The notes under the pieces were generated by a model. The model saw nothing but the letters and a program-made list of their open reading frames with translations. It did no database searches and had not been told where the DNA came from. A stretch of 64,000 bases of DNA from Virgibacillus dokdonensis (lineage in GTDB: Bacteria > Bacillota > Bacilli > Bacillales > Amphibacillaceae): the NCBI RefSeq assembly GCF_900166595.1, contig NZ_LT745763.1, forward strand, positions 1,830,814 through 1,894,813, read 5' to 3'. Below, one piece after another: positions 8,231 through 18,430 of the stretch; the stretch's first letter is position 1; every line of letters begins with the position of its first letter. Made by a program: the position numbers and the translations under genes.

Positions 8231-10501
8231 GTGAGTGGGTATTGGCATTTTATTGCATCTGCTGCTTTGGTAAGTATGCTGGCCAAGTTAACGAATTTGC
8301 ACAGTCTTGCTTTTATTCTATTTATGGTATGGATAAGTTATTTATTCTACAAGAAGCGGATAGCCATCCTCTCTGTGATGCTATCCATTCTATCTCTTCT
8401 CTTTTTCCACTTTTATCTTCCAGAACTCCCTAATCATAACAATATCTCTCCTCCTAATGGTCCAACAACAATATCTGGCACGATTATAAGTTCTGTTGAA
8501 AAGTCTCCTTCTCGCCTTACTTTTACGATCCTTAATAAACAAACAGATGAAAAAATCGCAGTCGCCTACTTTTCAGACGAGGAGATCGATTATAACGAAG
8601 CTATACGGTATGGCTCTGCATGTTCATTTACTGCAGAATGGAACGTACCGGACGCTGCTACAAATCCGGGACAATTTGACTATCGTATGTATTTATTATC
8701 ACAAGAAATAAAGTTTGAAGCAATATTAACCGACATCGATTCATTAAAATGTATAAGTAAAACAGGTTTAATGCAGGAACTTAAAGGAGTTAGACATAAA
8801 GTACTGGGATATATAGATAGGCGTTTAACCAATGAAACAGCTGGTTGGATGCGAGCACTTGTGCTTGGAGATGATTCCTATGTAAGTGAAGACACCGTAG
8901 AATTGTTTGAACGTTGGGGGATGAGTCACTTACTTGCCATTTCTGGTTTACATGTGGGGATTGTAGTTGGGCTAGTATATTTTTTGTTAATTAAATTAAA
9001 CCTACTCACGAAGGAGTGGGCGCAGTGGGTTATCCTTGTATTTTTACCTTTGTATGCTATTCTTGCTGGTGGAGCGCCTTCCGTTTTACGGGCGAGCTTA
9101 ATGGCTTGCATGGGTATTATCCTACATAAAACAGGCTGGAAATGGAATGTTACAGATGTTTTAAGTTTGATATTTTTGTTTTTGCTTGTTACAGATAAAT
9201 ATATGATGTATCAAGTTGGCTTTCAGCTCTCCTTTGCAGTAACGTTTGCTTTGCTATTGTCCAAACAAATATTGTTACAGTCGAAGAGCCGCTTTGCTCA
9301 AGTGTTATATATTAGCTTTATTGCTCAAATTGCCATTTTACCAATTCAATTTTATTACTTCTCTTTATTTCAGCCTGCTTCCGTATTTGTTAATTTGCTT
9401 ATGGTTCCGTATTACTCCGCTTTTGTAATCCCTATCATGTTTTTTATGCTTATTTTGCTACCTTTCCCTTGGATTTCTTTGTTGGATACTTGGTTTTTAA
9501 ACATTCACGAATTAGCGATGCAAATAGTTTATTGGTTTGATGAATATGTATATTATCCTATGGTGAGCGGTCCATTACCTTGGATAATAGTGCTTACCTA
9601 TTACGTCTTGCTATTTCGTTTTATGCAATTATGGGAGAAAGGAAAATTAAAACAAGCTTTTAGTTTTGCGGTAATGCTTGTTTTGGTATTAACGCTAAAT
9701 GGTTTACGTCCTTATTTATCACCATATGGGACAGTTACGATGCTAGATATTGGGCAAGGTGATGCATTTGTTGTTGAATTGCCTTATCGTAAAGGAACGA
9801 TATTTATTGATGCGGGATCGTCTTTTTCATTTCAAGAACAAGCACCTTCTGATCGGGTACATGATCAGATTATAAAGCCATATTTATATTCTCGAGGAAT
9901 TCAGCAATTAGATGCTATCATCTTAACCCACGATGATACAGATCATATTGGAAGTGTGTCTTACCTACTGGAAGATTTTGCAGTAAATACGGTTGTAGTC
10001 AGTCCTTTTTTTAGTACAAAGGGGTTGTACCTGCTGCAACTCACAGAGGAAGTGGACTTAGCCACTATAAAAGGAAATTCAAAAGTGACTATCGCTGATC
10101 ATTTGTTTAATGTTCTGGCTCCAATTCAAGATAACAATGATACAAATGGAAACTCCATTGTATTGCATACAACGTTGGGAGGAAGAGAATGGTTATTTAC
10201 TGGTGATATTTCAAAAAAAGAAGAAAAGAAGTTAGTGAAACAATATCCAAATTTGTCTGTAGATGTTTTAAAAATTGCTCATCATGGCAGTGACTCTTCC
10301 ACGGATAAACAATTTCTTTCACAACTTTCACCAGAGATTGCTTTGATTTCTGTAGGAAGGGACAATCTTTACGGACATCCTCATCAAGACGTGATGCAAA
10401 GACTTAAAGAACAAGGAGTAACAATATTGCGGACAGATTTACATGGCGCTGTTCAATATCGATTCAAAGGGAAGGAAAGTTATTTTATGATTAGAAAATA
10501 A
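8231..10501 (+). CDS. comEC: ComEC, DNA uptake channel protein
   Basis: Polytopic membrane protein that passes single-stranded DNA into the cytoplasm during transformation. The N-terminal part has several helices and an OB-like region, the central Competence domain contains LLAISGLHVG (about 234-243) and many transmembrane segments, and the C-terminal part is a metallo-beta-lactamase-like domain with THDDTDHIGS (about 565-574) and KIAHHGSDSS. 756 residues is a full length for the family. It begins with GTG two bases after comEB, with AAGGAG as ribosome site. No frameshift is seen, so the operon looks functional. Confidence 0.95.
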   Translation: MSGYWHFIASAALVSMLAKLTNLHSLAFILFMVWISYLFYKKRIAILSVMLSILSLLFFHFYLPELPNHNNISPPNGPTTISGTIISSVEKSPSRLTFTILNKQTDEKIAVAYFSDEEIDYNEAIRYGSACSFTAEWNVPDAATNPGQFDYRMYLLSQEIKFEAILTDIDSLKCISKTGLMQELKGVRHKVLGYIDRRLTNETAGWMRALVLGDDSYVSEDTVELFERWGMSHLLAISGLHVGIVVGLVYFLLIKLNLLTKEWAQWVILVFLPLYAILAGGAPSVLRASLMACMGIILHKTGWKWNVTDVLSLIFLFLLVTDKYMMYQVGFQLSFAVTFALLLSKQILLQSKSRFAQVLYISFIAQIAILPIQFYYFSLFQPASVFVNLLMVPYYSAFVIPIMFFMLILLPFPWISLLDTWFLNIHELAMQIVYWFDEYVYYPMVSGPLPWIIVLTYYVLLFRFMQLWEKGKLKQAFSFAVMLVLVLTLNGLRPYLSPYGTVTMLDIGQGDAFVVELPYRKGTIFIDAGSSFSFQEQAPSDRVHDQIIKPYLYSRGIQQLDAIILTHDDTDHIGSVSYLLEDFAVNTVVVSPFFSTKGLYLLQLTEEVDLATIKGNSKVTIADHLFNVLAPIQDNNDTNGNSIVLHTTLGGREWLFTGDISKKEEKKLVKQYPNLSVDVLKIAHHGSDSSTDKQFLSQLSPEIALISVGRDNLYGHPHQDVMQRLKEQGVTILRTDLHGAVQYRFKGKESYFMIRK

Positions 10502-10659
10502 CGTAAACCTTGAAGTAACAATATCTTCCATCAACATATTAGGTATGAAGAACGAAATAACATGCAATAGCATATACTTTATTAGGTTAGCAAAAGCGTT
10601 TGGTTAGAAGCACATAAATGTATTGTTAGCATGCTGTATGATAAACCACTCTCCTATAG

Positions 10660-10691
10660 TAAAATAAAAAAGAGACTGTAAACAGTCTCTC
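10660..10691 (-). terminator. Terminator of yqzM (possibly bidirectional)
   Basis: Arms AGAGACTGT and ACAGTCTCT with a 2-base loop at 10671-10690. Minus-strand transcription runs into a T-rich tail after the stem. The hairpin may also stop comEC transcripts from the other side. Confidence 0.75.
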
Positions 10692-10713
10692 TTTATGTAA
10701 GCTACTTATTACA

Positions 10714-10848
10714 TTAAGATCCAAGCACACTAATGGTTACCCCGATTGCAAAAATTAACAAAAAGAATACAAATGAAAATGTAAAGCCTTTAATGTTATC
10801 AACGACGTCATTTGTTTTAGACTGAATGTCTTTTTCAAATTCGTTCAT
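10714..10848 (-). CDS. yqzM: YqzM family small membrane protein
   Basis: A 44-residue protein starting MNEFEKDIQSKTNDVVDNIK with one hydrophobic helix (about 21-42). It matches the YqzM family, which has the same length, position and orientation between comEC and holA in B. subtilis. Function unknown. The ATG is preceded by GGGAGGGG. A terminator lies directly downstream. Confidence 0.85.
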   Translation of the reverse strand: MNEFEKDIQSKTNDVVDNIKGFTFSFVFFLLIFAIGVTISVLGS

Positions 10849-11370
10849 GTTAACCCCTCCCATATCACCAATAGTATAAGCCAAATCATTTAAAAAATCC
10901 AGTTTTCATTTATTGTACCATATAAACGTTTTCATACCAAAACTAGAAAGACTTAACATCCATAATTTATAACAGAAAGGACATGATAGAAATAAGTCAA
11001 ATATCGTTTAGTGAATAGTTCCTAGGGCTTTTCGCTAAGCGTTTATATAGATTAGGGAGGGAATGCCTTTGTTTATTTGTAAGCATCCCTCTCTGTTGTT
11101 TTTTATGCTCCACATAAGCTGATATCGGAACGTTTAAACAAGTTGGAAAAGTCAGATGAGATTTGAGTTTTGCCGTAATTACGGCTTGTGCTAGTAATGA
11201 ATGTGGAAGAAGAGAATCCTTATTGTTGTAAAGTATGCAAACGAAAAAAATCGCTATAGTTTGTGCTAGTATGTGGTTTCACGAATAGCGCTTTTCTATG
11301 TTTAGTCTTGCCATTCTCACTCAGACGATTTACCATGGTGTAAGATAGGTTTAAAAGATGGAGTGAAAAT
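10849..11370. other. Intergenic stretch upstream of holA
   Basis: About 520 bases without a recognisable gene. A terminator-like hairpin at 11054-11107 has no gene directly before it on the plus strand. It is preceded by a possible ribosome site and an 11-codon frame (10983-11018, MIEISQ...). A TATACT-like -10 for yqzM is present near 10878 on the minus strand. Nothing else is evident. Confidence 0.4.
11054..11107 (+). terminator. Orphan terminator-like hairpin
   Basis: AGGGAGGGAATGC pairs with GCATCCCTCT (one bulged A), followed by TCTGTTGTTTTTT. It is more than 500 bases past comEC with the minus-strand yqzM between, so it may end an unrecognised small RNA or peptide transcript. Confidence 0.5.
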
Positions 11371-12396
11371 ATGGATTACATAGAAGTAGTCAAACAATTA
11401 AATAAGAAACAGCTAGCACCTCTATATTTATTTTATGGAACTGAATCCTTTTTTATACAACAATTAAAAAATAAATTAAAACGAGTTACAATTAACGATG
11501 ATATAGATAATTTAACCGTGTATGATTTAGATGAAACTCCTATTGAAGATGTGATTTCTGATGTGGAAACCTTTCCCTTTTTTGGTGAACGCAAATTAAT
11601 TATTGCGAACAACGCTTCATTTTTAACAGCAAAACAAGGAAAAAATGCAGTGGAACATCAGTTGGAAATTCTGGAAACGTACTTATCAAATCCTGTAGAT
11701 TATTCTATTTTACTAATTATTGCTCCATATGAGAAGTTAGATGAAAGGAAAAAAATAACAAAATTATTAAAAAAGCAGGCAACAGTTGCTCATTGTAGAG
11801 AAGTAAAAGAGTATGAATTACGAAAATGGATGAAACAACTGGCAGATCAACTGAAAATTGAGATAACAGACGAAGTATATGATATGCTCGAATCAGAAAT
11901 TTCAACCAATCTTCATCTTTTGGAAAGCGAATTACATAAATTTTCTTTGTATGTCGGAGAAGGCGGGCTGGTGACCAAAGAAATTGCTAATCAATTATTG
12001 TCTCATACTGCTACAAGCTCATCGCTTCGATTGGCGGATGCAGTTATGAAACGGGATTTAGCTCAGGCAATTGAAATCTATAAAGATTTAGAAAAGCAAA
12101 AAGAAGAACCAATCGCTTTGGTAGGTTTGCTCGCATTTCAGTTTCGCATCTTGTTAAGAGTGAAGCTTTTAAAACAGAAAGGCTATACGCAGGGCCAGAT
12201 GGTAAAACAACTTGGTGCCCATCCATATGTAATTAAATTAGCTTTAGAACGTGAAGCAAAATTCACAGTAAGAGCGCTACACTATTTTATGAACCAGCTT
12301 GCAGAAGCGGATAGTGTAATGAAGCAGGGTGGTATGGAAAAAGATGTAGCATTTGAAATGCTTTTATATCAATTAGTGAAACGAAATGGTGCTTAA
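11371..12396 (+). CDS. holA: DNA polymerase III delta subunit (YqeN)
   Basis: Delta subunit of the clamp loader, which opens the beta clamp on DNA. The 341-residue protein shows the family start LAPLYLFYGTESFFIQQLKN, the FPFFGERKLIIANNASFL stretch (about 68-87) and the C-terminal collar region with LLAFQFRILLRVKLLKQKG. GGAGTG precedes the ATG. It is convergent with rpsT, as in related genomes. Confidence 0.93.
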   Translation: MDYIEVVKQLNKKQLAPLYLFYGTESFFIQQLKNKLKRVTINDDIDNLTVYDLDETPIEDVISDVETFPFFGERKLIIANNASFLTAKQGKNAVEHQLEILETYLSNPVDYSILLIIAPYEKLDERKKITKLLKKQATVAHCREVKEYELRKWMKQLADQLKIEITDEVYDMLESEISTNLHLLESELHKFSLYVGEGGLVTKEIANQLLSHTATSSSLRLADAVMKRDLAQAIEIYKDLEKQKEEPIALVGLLAFQFRILLRVKLLKQKGYTQGQMVKQLGAHPYVIKLALEREAKFTVRALHYFMNQLAEADSVMKQGGMEKDVAFEMLLYQLVKRNGA

Positions 12397-12420
12397 AAAC
12401 ATCGTAATAATAGGGTATAT

Positions 12421-12513
12421 AGCTTAGAACAACTTGGCTATCGCTAAGTTGTTAAGGCAATAGCTGTAGTTTTGCTTTTACTGTAATCCATAAAATTTTA
12501 TACTTTCTTATAG
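12421..12513 (-). repeat. Dispersed intergenic repeat, copy between holA and rpsT
   Basis: Read on the minus strand it begins AGAAAGTATAAAATTTTATG, continues with a CAGTAAAAGCAAAAC core, and ends in the hairpin AACAACTTAGC/GCCAAGTTGTT and TCTAAGC. This is the same order as the copies at 33566, 47354 and 25191. It lies between two convergent genes. Confidence 0.75.
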
Positions 12514-12521
12514 TGTAAATT

Positions 12522-12550
12522 AAAAACGATCCATAGCGGATCGTTTTTTT
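12522..12550 (-). terminator. Terminator of rpsT (usable from both sides)
   Basis: Perfect 11-bp arms AAAAACGATCC/GGATCGTTTTT with a 5-base loop. T-rich sequence flanks it on either strand, so it can serve both rpsT and holA. Confidence 0.85.
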
Positions 12551-12551
12551 G

Positions 12552-12818
12552 TTATGCGCCAAGCTGGTTAATTTTGTTAGCTAGCCGTGATTTTTGACGG
12601 TTTCCGAAATTTTGATGAACGACGCCTTTTTGTACAGCTTTATCAATTGCTTTTTTAGCTACGTTGTAAGCGATGCTTGCATTTTCTTTATCTTTTGCTT
12701 CAATTAACTTTTCAACATGTTTGATATGAGAACGCATAGCTGATTTTTGTGTATTATTATTTGAACGCTTTTTTCTATTTGTATCAACACGTTTAATTGC
12801 AGATTTAATGTTTGCCAT
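12552..12818 (-). CDS. rpsT: 30S ribosomal protein S20
   Basis: Primary 16S rRNA-binding protein of the small subunit. 88 residues beginning MANIKSAIKRV and rich in Lys/Arg, as expected for S20. I place the start at 12818, where AGGAGGTGA sits 5-8 bases upstream; the ATG three codons earlier lies inside that ribosome site. It is monocistronic on the minus strand with its own terminator. Confidence 0.95.
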   Translation of the reverse strand: MANIKSAIKRVDTNRKKRSNNNTQKSAMRSHIKHVEKLIEAKDKENASIAYNVAKKAIDKAVQKGVVHQNFGNRQKSRLANKINQLGA

Positions 12819-13048
12819 TGACTTCACCTCCTAAAACTTCACCTTCATCGATTATATCTCGGGTTTATAATCCAAAAACAAATCGTTATGTGACTCTATG
12901 TTTTTGTCTATCGACAAAAGTCATTTTACCAAAGCAAGCGCATGTTTTCAAGTAACCTCTACACTTGAGTACGATTTTATTGTTTAAAAAGTGCTGTTTT
13001 TTTCATTTTCTTAGTCAATTTACCTAATTTATTATGATATTGCTGCAT

Positions 13049-13077
13049 GTATGAGTTTTATCTTATTGTTTACACTA
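13049..13077 (+). promoter_or_regulatory. Possible forespore (sigma F/G) promoter of gpr
   Basis: GTATG and TACACTA, 17 bases apart, loosely resemble the sigma-G/F -35 and -10 (GNATR / CATNNTA). gpr is a forespore gene in B. subtilis. The match is partial, so this is an inference from context. Confidence 0.3.
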
Positions 13078-13106
13078 AAAACAAAAATGGATAAAGGGTG
13101 ATTGTC

Positions 13107-14213
13107 TTGGGGCAACGGAATAAGCACATAGTACCTTACCAAGTAAGGACAGATTTAGCAGTAGAAGCAAAAGATATGTATGTAGAGAAGCGAGAGCAAA
13201 CGGAAAAGTCATTAAAAGGTGTGAATATTAAAGAAAAAGAGAAAGATGGTGTAAAAGTTTCTTACGTAAATATTGATCAAACGGGTGCTAAAATGCTGCA
13301 AAAAAAACCTGGAACGTATATTACGATTTATGCAGATGGGGTAAAACGTCAAGATACAGATAGGCAACACTTGGCAGCTCAAGTTTTAGCAGAGGAACTA
13401 GAGGAACTTCTAAGTGCAAATGGAATTTCCCCAGATGCTAAAGGACTTATTGTTGGTCTAGGTAATTGGAATGTAACTCCTGATGCACTTGGTCCAATGA
13501 CAGTAGAGAAGGTTTTGGTTACAAGTCATTTGTTTCGTCTAGAGCACGAGACAGTTTCAAGTGGGTATCGATCAACGGCAGCAGTTACACCAGGGGTTAT
13601 GGGAGTAACAGGAATTGAAACAAGCAATATTATTTTCGGTATTGTGGAAAAGTTTGAACCAGATTTTGTTATTTGTGTGGATGCACTCGCTTCACGATCG
13701 ATAGAAAGGGTGAATGAGACCATTCAATTGTCTAATACAGGCATACACCCAGGATCCGGTGTAGGAAATAAGCGTAAAGAAATTAGCTATGAAACATTAG
13801 GAATACCTGTTATGGCAATCGGCGTTCCTACTGTCGTTGATGCAGTAACGATTGCCAGTGATACGATCGATTTTATCTTAAAACATTTTGGTAGGGAATG
13901 GCGAGAAAAAGATGCACCTTCAAAAGCTTTAACTCCGGCTGGTCTAGCATTTGGCGACCGTAGTTTAAGTGATGATGATATGCCGGAAAAAGAAAAGCGT
14001 GAGACATTTCTTGGAGTAGTAGGTGGTCTTGAAAATGAAGAAAAAAGACAGTTTATCTCAGAGGTGCTTACTCCTTTAGGGCATAATTTAATGGTTACAC
14101 CCAAAGAAGTAGATGGGTTTATGAAGGATATGGCAACTGTTCTTGCTAATGGAATAAACGCAGCACTTCATGAGAAGATCGACGTAGATAATGTTAGTGC
14201 TTATAGCAGATAG
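13107..14213 (+). CDS. gpr: GPR, germination protease
   Basis: Spore protease that degrades the DNA-protecting small acid-soluble proteins during germination. It is made in the forespore as an inactive zymogen and autoprocessed near its N-terminus. The protein has [13 protein letters not shown] at about residues 14-26 near the processing region, [14 protein letters not shown] and the CVDALASRS segment. I prefer the TTG at 13107 (AAGGGTG 6 bases upstream), which gives 368 residues, the usual length; a GTG at 13098 overlaps that ribosome site. A strong terminator lies 87 bases downstream, so spoIIP probably has its own promoter as well. Confidence 0.93.
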   Translation: MGQRNKHIVPYQVRTDLAVEAKDMYVEKREQTEKSLKGVNIKEKEKDGVKVSYVNIDQTGAKMLQKKPGTYITIYADGVKRQDTDRQHLAAQVLAEELEELLSANGISPDAKGLIVGLGNWNVTPDALGPMTVEKVLVTSHLFRLEHETVSSGYRSTAAVTPGVMGVTGIETSNIIFGIVEKFEPDFVICVDALASRSIERVNETIQLSNTGIHPGSGVGNKRKEISYETLGIPVMAIGVPTVVDAVTIASDTIDFILKHFGREWREKDAPSKALTPAGLAFGDRSLSDDDMPEKEKRETFLGVVGGLENEEKRQFISEVLTPLGHNLMVTPKEVDGFMKDMATVLANGINAALHEKIDVDNVSAYSR

Positions 14214-14617
14214 GAAAGCGAATAAATGAAATGGTTAGTTGAAATACATTGAGATAATTCTAATGAATAATATTCGATGTAATAAGCATAGAGATAGTAG
14301 ATCCGAACTTTAATAACATTAAAGTTCGGATTGCTTTTGTTGTAAGAAACCATGCCTTATTGAGATTTTCTTTCTAGTATGTAGAAAAAGAGTATACATA
14401 CTATTTTTAATTAGTGCCAAGTCTACGTAACAAACTGTTAGAGAGTAAATCTCAACTTATAAAAGATTTACTTTATAGAAGTGGAATTGATGGTTCTAGT
14501 TTTTGAAAACCCAACATAGAGTAAATTAGAAGATTTAATAGTTTAAGAGATCCATCTATTAAAAAGGGCTGCGTATACTTGTTAACATAGATAGCATGTA
14601 AAAGAAAGGATGAAAGC
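14214..14617. other. Intergenic region between gpr and spoIIP
   Basis: 404 AT-rich bases. Apart from the gpr terminator (14301-14337) I see no gene. The spoIIP promoter must lie in the distal half; CATAGATA near 14588 resembles a sigma-E -10, but a good -35 is not visible. Confidence 0.4.
14301..14337 (+). terminator. Terminator of gpr
   Basis: Perfect 14-bp arms ATCCGAACTTTAAT/ATTAAAGTTCGGAT with a 3-base loop, followed by TGCTTTTGTT. Confidence 0.9.
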
Positions 14618-15781
14618 ATGAGAGCAAAGGCTATACGTGTTTTTTTGCCTAAGAGTAGTGTGTATATTATTGGCTTTATATTTCTATTTTTATTTATTGC
14701 AGCGATGACAGCGATAAAACCCGCTTACAGGTTATCATCAGAAATGATAACAGAATGGACAAGTGATTTAGATAGCTCTTTCTTTTATTATTTACTGAGC
14801 AAAGAAAATCGTGCATTTGATGAAGGTTTTCCTGCTGGGAAAGGGGAGCCTGATGTAATCAATACCTTATTTCAAATGGTGACTAGTTTAAAGCCGAATG
14901 ATCCGAGAAGTCTATTAAGAAATGAAGTACCGGGTTTTTCTCATTTTGATAATCGAATGGTTGTAGCTGGTCAAGGGACTGACTTTACAAATTTCCCTAT
15001 AGAATCATCGCCTCCTTTGAAAGAAGTTTTAAAAGAAAGGCAAGCCATAATAGAGGGTAGTGAAGAAGAGGAAAAGGAAGAAGCGAAAAAAAATCAAGAG
15101 CGTAGTGAAGCTACACCGTCAACTGGGGATAGACAAGTGGTTTACGTATACAATTCACATAACAGGGAATCGTTTTTACCGCATTTACCTGGTGTGGAAG
15201 ATCCAAATGAAGCACACCATAAAGAAGTAAATATAACAAAAGTGAGCAATTACCTAGCAAAATCACTAGAAGAAAACGGCATTGGGACGATAGTCGAAAA
15301 CAAGGACATTATGAATGAATTAAACGAAAAAGGGTGGGGTTACGGAAAATCGTATCAAGCCTCTAGACAAGTTGTAGAGGAAGCAATAGCAAATAATAAG
15401 GACATTCAATATGCATTTGATTTACATCGGGATTCCATTGGTAGAGATAAAACGACTGCAAAAATAAATGGAAAACCTTATGCCCGTCTTATGATAGTAA
15501 TTGGCGCAGAACATGCTGATTATGAAAAAAATCAGAAGCTAGCAACAAAGTTACACTATTTATTAGAAGAACGTTACCCAGGGTTAAGCAGAGGAGTGTA
15601 TACCAAGAAGGGTGCAGGTACAAATGGGGTTTTCAATCAGGATTTATCGAATAATGCACTATTATTTGAATTTGGTGGCGTTGAGAATAACTTGGGCGAG
15701 CTTTATCGTTCAGCTGATGCACTCGCCGATGTATTTAGTGAAATGTTTTGGGACGCAGAGAAGGTAGATACTTCATCCTAG
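14618..15781 (+). CDS. spoIIP: SpoIIP, engulfment amidase/endopeptidase
   Basis: Cell-wall hydrolase of the mother cell that, with SpoIID and SpoIIM, thins septal peptidoglycan and drives forespore engulfment. It is anchored by an N-terminal transmembrane helix (about 15-37), has a charged linker with a Glu/Lys stretch, and carries the SpoIIP catalytic domain (about 170-380) with VYVYNSHNRESFLPH, FDLHRDSIGRDKT and FEFGGVENNLGE, which hold the zinc ligands. 387 residues is near normal. AAAGGATG lies upstream of the ATG. yqxA follows 13 bases later. Confidence 0.93.
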   Translation: MRAKAIRVFLPKSSVYIIGFIFLFLFIAAMTAIKPAYRLSSEMITEWTSDLDSSFFYYLLSKENRAFDEGFPAGKGEPDVINTLFQMVTSLKPNDPRSLLRNEVPGFSHFDNRMVVAGQGTDFTNFPIESSPPLKEVLKERQAIIEGSEEEEKEEAKKNQERSEATPSTGDRQVVYVYNSHNRESFLPHLPGVEDPNEAHHKEVNITKVSNYLAKSLEENGIGTIVENKDIMNELNEKGWGYGKSYQASRQVVEEAIANNKDIQYAFDLHRDSIGRDKTTAKINGKPYARLMIVIGAEHADYEKNQKLATKLHYLLEERYPGLSRGVYTKKGAGTNGVFNQDLSNNALLFEFGGVENNLGELYRSADALADVFSEMFWDAEKVDTSS

Positions 15782-15794
15782 GAGGTGTGAAAAA

Positions 15795-16106
15795 ATGGCT
15801 CGTGCTATTATTGTACTACTTTTATTAGCAGTTTGCTTTTTAGCAGGTGTTGTTTACGGGAATAATGGGGTTGATCAGGAAAAAGCAGATTCTATTTTTC
15901 AGGCGCAGGATGTAATAGGTTCAGATGAACTAGATAATGAAAAAGATATAAAGTCAGTTGCGGAAAGAAATCCTGAGCAACAAGTCCAACCTGATGTGCC
16001 AGCGCCATCTACCGAAAAAACGGCTTCTGTTTTAGAAGCTAGTATTACTGGCTTTTTTGAAGCAGTAGTAACAATATTGTATCAAATAGCAGAGTTGTTT
16101 TTTTAG
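15795..16106 (+). CDS. yqxA: YqxA family (DUF3679-like) small protein
   Basis: 103-residue protein with an N-terminal signal-anchor helix (MARAIIVLLLLAVCFLAGVV) and a polar extracytoplasmic tail ending in a second hydrophobic stretch. It matches YqxA, the gene downstream of spoIIP in B. subtilis; function unknown. AGGAGGTG lies 9 bases before the ATG, and the 13-base gap implies cotranscription with spoIIP. Confidence 0.8.
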   Translation: MARAIIVLLLLAVCFLAGVVYGNNGVDQEKADSIFQAQDVIGSDELDNEKDIKSVAERNPEQQVQPDVPAPSTEKTASVLEASITGFFEAVVTILYQIAELFF

Positions 16107-16180
16107 CACTACTAGGAAAGTATGTTGCTATTATAACTACTACAATTAAATGGGGGACGCAATCAGTTGTTACATTTTTT

Positions 16181-16257
16181 GTAGAATTTTACGGTTTATT
16201 GTAAAACAAAACGGAGACTTTTGCCATAAAGACTTGGCGATAAGCTTCGTTTTGAAT
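16181..16257 (+). repeat. Dispersed intergenic repeat, copy before lepA
   Basis: Shows GGTTTATTGTAAAACAAAAC, then TTTTGCCATAAAGACTTGG and CGATAAGCTTCGTTTTGAAT. The core and ACTTGGCGATA part match the family. The right hairpin arm has diverged (AGCTTCG instead of GCCAAGT). Confidence 0.7.
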
Positions 16258-16447
16258 ACAAATACTTCGGAAAAGGGAATATCCTGGCATTTTTTACTCG
16301 AAGTGAAATAGAAATAAGGTGTTCCTTTTTGAACTAGTAAAAAGCTATGTTTATTATTACATCTAAAAAATATGGTTTATTTTGTAAGAGTTGCAAAATT
16401 GGGAGGACCTTTGGTAATTAGTTAATAGCTTAAGCACATCATTGTTC

Positions 16448-16476
16448 TTGAATATCATTGTTTCTATTGCTATAAT
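16448..16476 (+). promoter_or_regulatory. Sigma-A promoter of lepA
   Basis: TTGAAT and a perfect TATAAT separated by 17 bases, 81 bases before the lepA start. Confidence 0.75.
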
Positions 16477-16557
16477 CTAACCTAGTCATTCTCGTCGATA
16501 ATTAAGGTTTTCTACAAGTAAAGAGGCTGGTAGAAAAAGTAGGAGTGAACATCATTA

Positions 16558-18366
16558 ATGGCAGAAATTCAAAGAAATGTGCGTAATTTTTCAATTATCG
16601 CTCATATTGACCATGGAAAGTCAACGTTAGCTGACCGTATTTTAGAGCGTACAAAAGCTATTACGCAACGAGAAATGAAAGATCAGCTTTTAGATGCAAT
16701 GGATTTAGAGAGAGAACGTGGTATTACCATTAAATTAAATGCTGTACAACTGAATTATCAAAGTAATGCTGGAGAAGAATACCTTTTTCATTTAATTGAC
16801 ACACCTGGTCATGTTGATTTTACATATGAAGTATCCAGAAGTCTTGCTGCTTGTGAAGGTGCTATTCTAGTTGTGGATGCAGCGCAAGGAATTGAAGCAC
16901 AAACACTAGCTAACGTATATTTGGCGTTGGATAACGATTTGGAAATCATACCCGTAATTAATAAAATTGATTTACCAAGCGCAGATCCAGAAAGGGTGAA
17001 ACAAGAGCTTGAAGATGTTATAGGTATTGATAAAGATGATGTTATTTTAGCTTCTGCGAAAGCGAATATAGGAATTGATGAAATTTTAGAACGTGTTATT
17101 GAGGCAATCCCTGCACCTGAAGGCGATCCAGAAGAACCACTTAAAGCATTGATTTTTGATTCTATGTATGACCCGTATCGGGGAGTTATAGCGTATGTTT
17201 GTATTAAAGAAGGCTCTTTGAAGGTTGGCGATAAAATCAAGATGATGGCCACTGGAAAGGAATTCGAAGTGAATGAATTAGGTGTTTTTAGACCAAAACC
17301 AGTAAATAAAGACGAATTGATTGTTGGAGATGTAGGATACTTAACTGCTTCCATAAAAAATGTAGGGGATTCACGAGTTGGTGATACGGTTACATTAGTA
17401 GATCGCCCAGCTAAAGAACCATTGCCTGGATATAAACGCTTAAATCCAATGGTCTTTTGTGGATTGTACCCTGTAGATTCCAAGAACTATAATGACTTAC
17501 GAGAAGCGTTAGAACGTTTAGAATTAAACGACTCGTCCCTGCAATATGAAGCTGAAACATCGCAAGCACTAGGTTTTGGTTTTCGTTGCGGATTTTTAGG
17601 GCTATTGCATATGGAAATCATTCAAGAGCGCATTGAAAGAGAATTTAACATTAGTCTAATTACTACGGCTCCAAGTGTTATTTATGAAGTGGAGCAAACG
17701 GATGGGACAACAATTAACGTTGATAATCCAGCGTTTATGCCGGACCCACAACAAATTAAAGAAGTAAGAGAGCCATATGTGAAAGCAACGATAATGGTTC
17801 CAAACGAATATGTCGGTTCTGTTATGGAAATTGCTCAAAAAAAGCGCGGTCAATTTATGGATATGGAATATTTAGATGATATTCGTGTTAATGTTATTTA
17901 CCATATTCCGTTATCAGAGATTGTGTATGATTTCTTTGACCAATTAAAATCGCAAACGAAAGGCTATGCTTCATTTGATTATGACTTAATTGGTTATCAG
18001 GCATCCAAGCTAGTTAAAATGGATATTTTATTAAATGGGGATACGATTGATGCACTATCGTTTATTGTTCACAGGGACTTTGCTTATGAACGCGGTAAGC
18101 ATATTGTAGACAAATTAAAAGATCTTATCCCTAGACAGCAATTTGAAGTCCCGGTACAAGCGGCAATTGGTAACAAAATCATTGCTAGATCTACCATTAA
18201 AGCAATGCGGAAAAATGTCTTATCCAAGTGTTATGGCGGGGATATTTCCAGAAAGAGGAAACTATTGGAGAAACAAAAAGAAGGAAAAAGACGGATGAAG
18301 ATGGTTGGTTCTGTTGAAGTACCTCAAGAAGCATTTATGGCTGTTTTGGAAATGGATGATAATTAA
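16558..18366 (+). CDS. lepA: Elongation factor 4 (LepA), translational GTPase
   Basis: Ribosome-associated GTPase implicated in 30S assembly and in rescuing stalled elongation. G1 is AHIDHGKST (about 15-23), G2 RERGITI, G3 DTPGH (about 81-85) and G4 NKIDLP. The C-terminal domain ends with [20 protein letters not shown], typical of LepA. 602 residues is full length. AGGAGTG precedes the ATG. It is monocistronic, with its own promoter and terminator. Confidence 0.97.
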   Translation: MAEIQRNVRNFSIIAHIDHGKSTLADRILERTKAITQREMKDQLLDAMDLERERGITIKLNAVQLNYQSNAGEEYLFHLIDTPGHVDFTYEVSRSLAACEGAILVVDAAQGIEAQTLANVYLALDNDLEIIPVINKIDLPSADPERVKQELEDVIGIDKDDVILASAKANIGIDEILERVIEAIPAPEGDPEEPLKALIFDSMYDPYRGVIAYVCIKEGSLKVGDKIKMMATGKEFEVNELGVFRPKPVNKDELIVGDVGYLTASIKNVGDSRVGDTVTLVDRPAKEPLPGYKRLNPMVFCGLYPVDSKNYNDLREALERLELNDSSLQYEAETSQALGFGFRCGFLGLLHMEIIQERIEREFNISLITTAPSVIYEVEQTDGTTINVDNPAFMPDPQQIKEVREPYVKATIMVPNEYVGSVMEIAQKKRGQFMDMEYLDDIRVNVIYHIPLSEIVYDFFDQLKSQTKGYASFDYDLIGYQASKLVKMDILLNGDTIDALSFIVHRDFAYERGKHIVDKLKDLIPRQQFEVPVQAAIGNKIIARSTIKAMRKNVLSKCYGGDISRKRKLLEKQKEGKRRMKMVGSVEVPQEAFMAVLEMDDN

Positions 18367-18374
18367 ATAAATTT

Positions 18375-18430
18375 ACGTTCTACTGCTGTATTGTAATTAT
18401 TGTGAAGCGTTGGCGGTAGAACGTTTTTTA
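18375..18430 (+). terminator. Terminator of lepA
   Basis: 12-bp arms ACGTTCTACTGC/GCGGTAGAACGT (one G-T pair) around a 26-base loop, followed by TTTTT. Confidence 0.8.

Larger units (their letters stand above)
16107..16557. other. Intergenic region between yqxA and lepA
   Basis: 450 bases. It holds a copy of the dispersed repeat (16181-16257) and a good lepA promoter (16448-16476). The start, AGGAAAGTATG at 16114, resembles the first bases of the repeat and may be a second broken copy. No gene is seen. Confidence 0.5.

Noticed and set aside
14570..14600. Sigma-E promoter for spoIIP
   Set aside because: CATAGATA resembles a -10, but no -35 at the right distance is present, so it is not listed as a feature.
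16809..17483. 224-codon open frame antisense to lepA
   Set aside because: Shadow of the lepA coding sequence; Ser/Ile/Thr-rich composition is typical of antisense frames in AT-rich genes.
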